Assembly (NCBI GenBank): GCA_947251855.1
Contig: CAMXUZ010000301.1
Location: forward strand, 1 to 6,930
Origin: an uncultured Ruaniaceae bacterium
GTDB lineage: Bacteria; Actinomycetota; Actinomycetes; Actinomycetales; Beutenbergiaceae
Direction: 5' to 3'
Length of the DNA: 6,930 bases
Under the pieces are notes generated by a model that was not told the origin of the DNA, made no database searches, and was given only the letters and a program-made list of their open reading frames with translations. The number at the start of each line of letters is the position of its first letter. The first letter of the stretch is position 1. This document shows positions 1 to 3,992 of this stretch, piece after piece. The position numbers were made by a program, and so were the translations under genes.

Positions 1-1688
1 ATCGTCGGGAGGGTCTGGGCGAGGTGGCGCACCTGTTCGAGGCTGCGGGTCGCGTGTTCGGCGTCCCGGAGCACTGCGCCGTACCAGGGGGTGACGGAGG
101 CGCGGAGCCGGAAGGCCCCGAGCTCGCCGGCTTCGATGAGCAGGTTGCGGGCGTGGCGCTGGTCGTCTTCGCTCAGTTCGCGCACGGTGGTGGAGGGGGG
201 GCGCACCTGGGTGCGCGGTCCGGGGCGCTGGGAGGTGAGGTCGGCGAGTTCATGCAGGACCCGGTTGGCCGAGACGCCCCACGGGTCTCGGGGGAGGTGC
301 AGCGCCCCGATGAAGTCGCCGAGGACCTTGCGGGCTTCGCGCAGCTCCTCGCGCTGCTCGCCCACCTCCTCGGGGGTTTCGGGAACCGGCGGGTTGAGGC
401 CGTCAACGAGCCGGTCGGCAGCGGTTTTCCGCCACTGGGGATCAGCTGAGAGGTCGAGCACGAGATCGTGCGCGCCCAGGCGGCGCAGCGCATCGCCGAC
501 AGCGGCCCCCGCCCCTCGGGTGCCGGGCACGTAGATGAGGCTCGAACCCGCCTTGGCGACCTCGGCGATGATCGCCGCGATCGTTCCTGCGACGTCCACC
601 CCGGGGGGCGTGTCGATGAGGAGGTGGGAGCCGGATGTGACGGCGTCGAGGATCTGGTGCTGGGCAGAATCGAGGTCGCCGATACCCCGTTCGGCATCGG
701 GATCCGGGTCGACGAGCCGTATCGATGGGAGGGTCCGGGTGTTCCCCTCGAACTCCTCGCGCGCTCCGGCCAGCGCCCGCACCACGTCGTGGGAATGCAG
801 GGCCTCCCGTTGTTCGTCCAGGTCGTCCGCAAGCGCCTGACCGGGGTGAACGAAGGTGCCGACGATGATCCGGGCATCGAGTTCGAATTCGGGTAGCGCC
901 CCGCCGAGGGCTTGGATCGCATCGAGGGCGGGGCGGGGGGTGAATCCGTGTTCCCGGTTGGTCGACGCCGCGAGGATCGCGGGATCGACCTGTACGCCGT
1001 GCAGGCGCAGCGCGCGAACGAGCACGGGGTTGATCTCGACCTGGGGATCAAGCTCCATGTCGATGTCGTTCGCGGCCAGCGGGCTCATGCGGATGGGGCG
1101 CAGCAACACCGGCACCTGCACGACCCGTCCTTCGGGCGGGTGGAAGTCGAGCGCGCTACGCACCTGCTTGGGGTCATCCGCCATGAACCAGCGCGCAACC
1201 CCCATCGCGACGTAGGTGGGGGCGACGCCGAATTGCCCGGCCAGGTCGTCGGCGCGGGCGAGGACGACGCGCGCTTGGCGCCGGGCTTGGCTGAGGGAGG
1301 CACCTTCGCGAACGACGTTGCTCAGCCGGGTACGCCTGCCCGCGTACAGTTGCGCGATCCCGGAGGGGTGGGCACCGGTGAGGTCGATGATCGCCTCGCC
1401 GAGGGAGTCGATATCCCACAGCGCGGAGCCACCGGCGAGTTCGAGCAGTTCCTGGCGCCAGGTCTCGATCGCCTCGACCACGAGTTCGTCAGCTTCAGTG
1501 AGCTCCTGCGCCGCCGGGCCTGCGGCATCCGGCGTTGCGCCAGTGCTCTGTTCGGCCGTTTCCCGCTCTTCTCCACCGAGCTCGGCAGGAGGTGGCGTGG
1601 GCGCGGCGTGCGTGGAGCCGTCGCTGCGGCCACCTGCGGTTCGGCCGCGGGAGCCGCCTTCGCGAGATTTTCGGAATCGAGAGGTCAC
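1..1688 (-). CDS. Large superfamily-I-helicase-like AAA protein, N-terminal part (runs off left edge)
   Basis: The minus frame starting at GTG 1688 is open to the window edge, giving about 562 visible residues. The start is well fixed: an in-frame TAG lies four codons upstream (1699-1697) and no other start codon lies between. Residues 1-60 are a low-complexity Arg/Gly/Pro/Ala tail. A helical region follows, then VARWFMADD and PVLLRPIRM near 163-202, the pattern I associate with large actinobacterial DNA/RNA helicase-like AAA proteins. LDSAQHQILDAV, near residue 340, resembles the LDxxQ segment before a helicase P-loop. The P-loop itself reads IDTPPGVDVAGTIAAI (about 355-370), without the Walker A GKT lysine. 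An Arg/Glu-rich linker and a second helical region follow. Walker B and the second RecA-like domain would lie beyond the edge. Nucleic-acid remodelling in the cytoplasm is inferred from family resemblance; catalytic activity is unproven. Family assignment is moderately sure, the reading frame very sure. Confidence 0.85.
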   Translation of the reverse strand, partial: MTSRFRKSREGGSRGRTAGGRSDGSTHAAPTPPPAELGGEERETAEQSTGATPDAAGPAAQELTEADELVVEAIETWRQELLELAGGSALWDIDSLGEAIIDLTGAHPSGIAQLYAGRRTRLSNVVREGASLSQARRQARVVLARADDLAGQFGVAPTYVAMGVARWFMADDPKQVRSALDFHPPEGRVVQVPVLLRPIRMSPLAANDIDMELDPQVEINPVLVRALRLHGVQVDPAILAASTNREHGFTPRPALDAIQALGGALPEFELDARIIVGTFVHPGQALADDLDEQREALHSHDVVRALAGAREEFEGNTRTLPSIRLVDPDPDAERGIGDLDSAQHQILDAVTSGSHLLIDTPPGVDVAGTIAAIIAEVAKAGSSLIYVPGTRGAGAAVGDALRRLGAHDLVLDLSADPQWRKTAADRLVDGLNPPVPETPEEVGEQREELREARKVLGDFIGALHLPRDPWGVSANRVLHELADLTSQRPGPRTQVRPPSTTVRELSEDDQRHARNLLIEAGELGAFRLRASVTPWYGAVLRDAEHATRSLEQVRHLAQTLPT

Positions 1689-1700
1689 TCGTCCACGCTA
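1688..1700 (-). promoter_or_regulatory. Candidate -10 box and leaderless start of the helicase-like gene
   Basis: On the minus strand TAGCGT (1700-1695) fits the actinobacterial -10 pattern TAnnnT. It is followed by exactly six bases (GGACGA) and then the GTG start. No Shine-Dalgarno sequence precedes the GTG. This spacing would place transcription initiation on the first base of the start codon, that is a leaderless mRNA. No convincing -35 hexamer is visible. Confidence 0.5.
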
Positions 1701-1914
1701 CCTAAACGCCTCATACCGGAGGGACTGGCTCGCCGAACAGGGAGCGGAAAGAGAGTGACTTTACACATCTCGCCCCCTCATTTCGGATGTTCAGCCATTA
1801 TCGCACCTCGTCTCGTCAGCGGCGCCGGGATCGCTCTTTGATCGCTCCGGGTGGCCGGCAGCGCGGGAAAGCTGCGCGGCGCGGGGAGATCGTGACACAA
1901 TAGCCCGGGCACCT
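1701..1914. other. Spacer between helicase-like gene and tRNA-Arg
   Basis: No gene is supported here. The stretch contains an 8-bp direct repeat, GATCGCTC at 1829-1836 and 1840-1847, flanked by CCGG on both sides, which could fold weakly. CACAAT at 1896-1901 is a possible -10 box for the tRNA, about 14 bases before its first base, but there is no clear -35 hexamer at normal spacing. Confidence 0.4.
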
Positions 1915-1987
1915 GCTCCCGTAGCTCAGGGGATAGAGCAACCGCCTCCTAAGCGGTAGGTCGCGCGTTCGATTCGCGCCGGGAGCG
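1915..1987 (+). tRNA. tRNA-Arg (anticodon CCT)
   Basis: A complete 73-base cloverleaf can be folded by eye. The acceptor stem GCTCCCG pairs perfectly with CGGGAGC (1980-1986). The D-stem is GCTC/GAGC, the anticodon stem ACCGC/GCGGT around loop CTCCTAA, the variable loop AGGTC, and the T-stem GCGCG/CGCGC around TTCGATT. The discriminator is G1987. Anticodon CCT reads AGG, a rare codon in high-G+C actinobacteria. CCA is not encoded (CCG follows), so it must be added after transcription. The gene sits at the left border of the lower-G+C patch carrying the toxin-antitoxin locus; tRNA 3' ends are common integration targets. Confidence 0.96.
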
Positions 1988-2182
1988 CCGTATCTCCAAC
2001 GAAAACCGCAGGCAAGGGAACCCGTAGCTCAACCGTCACACCGATCTGCACCGTCCGGGGTCGAATGGCGCCCCTCACGTATGGCGGGATGGCTCCATCG
2101 CACCCGTAGGGTCATCGCGGTCTTCGTGCGAGGCGAACGCCCGGAGTTTGGGGCGGTGGGATCGAACTCGCAGGGACGGACA

Positions 2183-2211
2183 TCTATAACCGTGGCTCAC
2201 TCTGGCATACT
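2183..2211 (+). promoter_or_regulatory. Possible promoter of the toxin-antitoxin operon
   Basis: CATACT at 2206-2211, preceded by TGG, resembles an extended -10 element. An alternative -10, TATAAC, lies at 2185-2190. Neither has a good -35 hexamer. CTCAC occurs twice (2196-2200 and 2210-2214), one copy on each side of the main candidate, and could be part of an operator for the HTH-bearing antitoxin. All of this is inference from short motifs. Confidence 0.3.
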
Positions 2212-2229
2212 CACAATCAGGCAAGAGGT

Positions 2230-2235
2230 AGGAGG
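2230..2235 (+). promoter_or_regulatory. Shine-Dalgarno sequence that fixes the antitoxin start
   Basis: A perfect AGGAGG lies eight bases before ATG 2244. The in-frame GTG at 2235 overlaps this sequence and cannot be served by it, so ATG 2244 is the likely start. Confidence 0.8.
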
Positions 2236-2243
2236 TGACGGCG

Positions 2244-2843
2244 ATGTCATGTCCTCTGAAACTCACATCGGTTCTCACTGGCGCGACACCTTCGCAACTG
2301 TATAAGTGGCGCAAGTCTGGCTTAGTTGTGCCGGAAATCAATCCACTCCGCCCGCCGTTATACTCGTTCCGAGATCTGATTCTGCTGCGGTCGATCGTAT
2401 TCTTGCGGGCACACACATCGAGCCAGAAGATTCACCGTGCGTTCGCCGTCTTCGCGTTCGAGCACCCTTCAGAGTTCCGCTTCGGCGTGGACGAAGACAC
2501 AATCTATATCGGGACCAGGTCTGGCGAGGCTATCGACATCCTCACGCGGGTAGGACAACCGACGATCTTCAGTTTCGAGGATATGCTCGCCGCGTTCTCC
2601 AACTTCAAGGAGACTCCAGTTCCCGAGCTCGGGCGCCCCAGCGCGCATCTCGAGCTTCGCCCTACCCGCATGAGCGGCTGGCCAACGATCTCTAAAACCC
2701 GGGTCCCTTACGATCTTATCGCCCGCCTGGTCGACAACAAGACAGTGTTTCCCGAGGACGTTCCCGACTACTACCCGGCAGTTTCCCCAGAAGCAGCTCG
2801 CGACGCAGTTGAGTTCAACGCCCGTGTCGAGGCAGTTGCATGA
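2244..2843 (+). CDS. VapB45-like antitoxin: MerR-like HTH plus DUF433 domain
   Basis: This 199-residue protein has two recognisable parts. Residues about 9-66 look like a MerR-type DNA-binding domain, with SQLYKWRKSGLV (17-28) as helix-turn-helix and YSFRDLILLRSIVFLR (40-55) as the wing and following helix. Residues about 143-195 match DUF433: GWPTISKTRVPYDLIARLVD, then FPEDVPDYYPAVSPEAARDAVEFN, where the 'TRVP' and 'YP.vs.e' motifs are typical. Known relatives such as the M. tuberculosis VapB45 type bind and neutralise a PIN-like toxin encoded just downstream and repress their own operon. The same order is seen here: the TGA stop overlaps the toxin ATG by four bases (ATGA). G+C is lower and codons more mixed than in the flanking genes, which suggests horizontal acquisition. 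The frame is intact even though its partner is broken. The name rests on motif recognition, not a search. Confidence 0.85.
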   Translation: MSCPLKLTSVLTGATPSQLYKWRKSGLVVPEINPLRPPLYSFRDLILLRSIVFLRAHTSSQKIHRAFAVFAFEHPSEFRFGVDEDTIYIGTRSGEAIDILTRVGQPTIFSFEDMLAAFSNFKETPVPELGRPSAHLELRPTRMSGWPTISKTRVPYDLIARLVDNKTVFPEDVPDYYPAVSPEAARDAVEFNARVEAVA

Positions 2844-3250
2844 GGGAAGTCGCCGTAGACGAGAACCTCTCCCCTGACCTTGTAACGCCCCTAGCAAACA
2901 CGTACCGGAAGTAAGCCGTCCGGTTTCGCCACTTCGGGGAGATGGGTCTGTTCGGGATCGAGGACAAGGACATCTTCCTAGCCCTCGGGGAACGGGACAT
3001 CGCCCTCTTGATCACCGCGGACCTCGCCCAGGTAAACAATCCGCGCGAGCGCGAGGGGCTCGCTGACGCCAATCTGCATTGGCTCGGAATCCCACCGATT
3101 CTCGCTACCGGTATCGGCCTCATCGCCCAGGTCCTCTCTATCGTCATCCCTGGAGTAGGGCACGTCCTCGAAGAGTGGCCCGAGGCACCGACAGCATTCT
3201 TCCTCAGCGATCCACCAAAGTCTGTTATCAGCGCATCCTTCCCCTTGTAA
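2840..3250 (+). pseudogene. VapC45-like PIN toxin gene interrupted by one in-frame TAA
   Basis: Starting at ATG 2840, which overlaps the antitoxin stop, the frame reads MREVAVDENLSPDLVTPLAN and four more residues before TAA at 2912-2914. The same frame then continues without a shift for 111 codons (AVRFRHFGEMGLFGIEDKDI..., ending ...SASFPL) to TAA 3248-3250. Read through, this is a 136-codon PIN-like ribonuclease of the VapC45/DUF5615 kind. Candidate acidic metal-binding residues are D7 in VDEN, D42/D44 in IEDKDI and D61 in TADLAQ. The reading frame, coupling and conserved residues on both sides of the TAA suggest a recent single-base nonsense change. Restarting at ATG 2942 would yield 102 residues without the N-terminal strand and D7, so probably no activity. 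Less likely alternatives are stop-codon readthrough or a sequence error. Confidence 0.8.
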
Positions 3251-3260
3251 CCCTCGCAAT

Positions 3261-3380
3261 CGGGGTGAACCATTCGCGAAAGTCAGGGTTACTAACGCGA
3301 GCCTCGATAATGCCGGATCCGTGGAGTAGCCGGTGGGTGTGGTGGTGTTCTGAGGTGAGCCCAACACGCCAGTGGACTAT
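3261..3380 (-). pseudogene. Possible remnant of an HNH endonuclease C-terminus
   Basis: The minus frame between 3413 and 3228 is open for 61 codons. It reads IVHW (3380-3369), then GLTSEHHHTHRLLHGSGI and ARVSNPDFREWFTP. The pattern H-I-x-H-W ... L-T-S ... H-H-x-x-H-R-L-L-H-x-S-G resembles the tail of DUF222/HNH nucleases common in actinobacteria, with the central Cys/Asn-containing part missing. There is no plausible start, no ribosome-binding site, and no upstream portion of the gene. It overlaps the end of the toxin frame only marginally if at all. It could be a decayed gene scrap left by recombination, or chance; I lean only slightly toward the remnant. Confidence 0.25.
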
Positions 3381-3388
3381 AGGCGCAG

Positions 3389-3613
3389 TCACCTGCGCGG
3401 CTCGCGCTCCCAACCGTTCTTCACCCCCTTGACGATTCCGATCATGGCCACGACGGCGCCAATCGCCCCTAACGCGACCAATAAGAGCACCGAATCCTTC
3501 GTGAGGTATTCTTCAGCCTTCCGATACAGGGCAATGGCAAGCCCCACCACGGCTAAGCCCTCAATCGTTAGCCACACCGGTGCATCCCAGGAAAAGCGAC
3601 TGATCTTGCTCAT
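3389..3613 (-). CDS. Small two-helix membrane protein, unrecognised
   Basis: From ATG 3613 this encodes 74 residues, beginning MSKISRFSWDAPVW. Two hydrophobic segments are clear, about residues 12-30 (VWLTIEGLAVVGLAIALY) and 43-61 (LLLVALGAIGAVVAMIGI). A charged loop, RKAEEYLTKDS, lies between them, and a basic tail ends in WEREPRR. A hairpin insertion in the cytoplasmic membrane is the natural reading. The frame is open further upstream to 3691, but that extension is Arg-rich and unlike a membrane protein, and ATG 3613 sits at leaderless spacing from a -10 box, so the shorter form is preferred. I do not recognise the family. It is divergent from the csbD-like gene; a shared role in envelope or general stress is possible but unsupported. 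Confidence 0.65.
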   Translation of the reverse strand: MSKISRFSWDAPVWLTIEGLAVVGLAIALYRKAEEYLTKDSVLLLVALGAIGAVVAMIGIVKGVKNGWEREPRR

Positions 3614-3625
3614 CCTGACAGGGTA
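3611..3625 (-). promoter_or_regulatory. Candidate -10 box and leaderless start of the small membrane protein
   Basis: TACCCT (3625-3620 on the minus strand) fits TAnnnT and is followed by six bases (GTCAGG) and ATG 3613. This is the same geometry as the helicase-like gene. The AGG touches the ATG and is too close to act as a Shine-Dalgarno sequence. Confidence 0.45.
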
Positions 3626-3756
3626 CCGACGCCGCGGCGAGCGCCGATGAGACGATGCGTTCCACGTTCTGATGGCGGCTGTTGCGCGCAATGCGCACTC
3701 GGTTCTACCTTGGGTCTTCCCGAGTCGACGGGTTTTGTTCGACTACTTCACGTCTC

Positions 3757-3762
3757 AGGAGG
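3757..3762 (+). promoter_or_regulatory. Shine-Dalgarno sequence of the csbD-like gene
   Basis: AGGAGG lies six bases before ATG 3769. It selects this start over the in-frame upstream ATG at 3682 and the out-of-frame ATG at 3765. Confidence 0.8.
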
Positions 3763-3768
3763 ATATGC

Positions 3769-3936
3769 ATGAGCTTTGACAAGATGAAGCACGGCGCCGA
3801 GGACCTCAAAGGCAAGGCCAAGGAGAAGATCGGCGACGCAACGGACAATGATTCCATGCAGGCCGAGGGCCTCGTGGACCAGGCGAAGGCCAAAGCCAAG
3901 CAGGCCGTCGATGACGTGAAGGACGCGTTCGACTAA
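3769..3936 (+). CDS. CsbD-family stress-response protein
   Basis: A 55-residue, highly charged, soluble protein starting MSFDKMKHGAEDLKGKAKEK. The features are those of CsbD proteins: an amphipathic helix with 'D.LKGKAKEKIGDATD', a short turn with an acidic stretch (NDSMQAEG), then a second helix, LVDQAKAKAKQAVDDVKDAF. The N-terminal half matches the family core closely; the length is slightly below the usual 60-70 residues. In Bacillus subtilis csbD belongs to the general stress regulon; its biochemical function is unknown. The strong ribosome-binding site suggests high expression. I could not identify a clear alternative-sigma promoter upstream, although the leader (3682-3756) contains a 10-bp palindrome, TTGCGCGCAA, at 3682-3691 and short hairpins. 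The gene stands alone, convergent with the yhgE-like gene. Confidence 0.9.
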   Translation: MSFDKMKHGAEDLKGKAKEKIGDATDNDSMQAEGLVDQAKAKAKQAVDDVKDAFD

Positions 3937-3956
3937 CCTCCGGACCGCTTCGCACC

Positions 3957-3992
3957 GGCGGGCGCCTCGCGATCACCGCGATTGCGCTCGCC
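3957..3992. terminator. Possible bidirectional terminator hairpin between convergent genes
   Basis: GGCG..CGC..CGCG then ATCAC then CGCG...GCG..CGCC can form an interrupted GC-rich stem with a five-base loop, between the end of the csbD-like gene and the end of the yhgE-like gene (whose TGA lies at 3975-3973, inside the hairpin). There is no T-tract, so intrinsic termination is uncertain. Confidence 0.3.

Larger units (their letters stand above)
1988..2243 (+). other. Non-coding stretch downstream of tRNA-Arg, with tRNA-like scrap
   Basis: I find no convincing gene. The 11-bp string CCCGTAGCTCA at 2021-2031 exactly repeats tRNA-Arg bases 1918-1928 (end of acceptor, TA, first D-stem strand). 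About 35 bases later GGGGTCGAATGGCGCCCC (near 2057-2074) looks like a distorted T-arm. No acceptor 3' strand matches, so this is not a working tRNA; it may be the remnant of one or a coincidence. The right end carries the leader of the antitoxin gene. Confidence 0.35.

Noticed and set aside
173..1051. Minus-strand 292-codon open frame
   Set aside because: Arg/Ser/Pro-rich shadow in another frame of the helicase-like gene.
24..1841. Long plus-strand open frames (24-449, 468-896, 912-1841)
   Set aside because: They lie opposite the helicase-like gene; their products are Gly/His/Asp-rich without domain motifs, and the minus frame shows clear family motifs.
2235..2243. Upstream GTG start for the antitoxin
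   Set aside because: It overlaps the AGGAGG that is ideally spaced for ATG 2244.
2081..2305. Plus-strand 74-codon open frame ahead of the antitoxin
   Set aside because: No ribosome-binding site or domain, and it overlaps the antitoxin start in another frame.
3402..3414. Inverted copy of the tRNA 3' end (GGGAGCGC on the minus strand) as an att site
   Set aside because: Only 8 bases match, in the wrong orientation, and they fall within codons of the small membrane protein.
3719..3739. CCCG-N6-CGGG followed by TTTTGTT as a terminator
   Set aside because: Only a 4-bp stem, and no plus-strand gene upstream that needs ending; it lies in the csbD leader.
3682..3768. Extended N-terminus for the csbD-like gene
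   Set aside because: The CsbD family starts at MSFDKMKH, and the AGGAGG points to ATG 3769.
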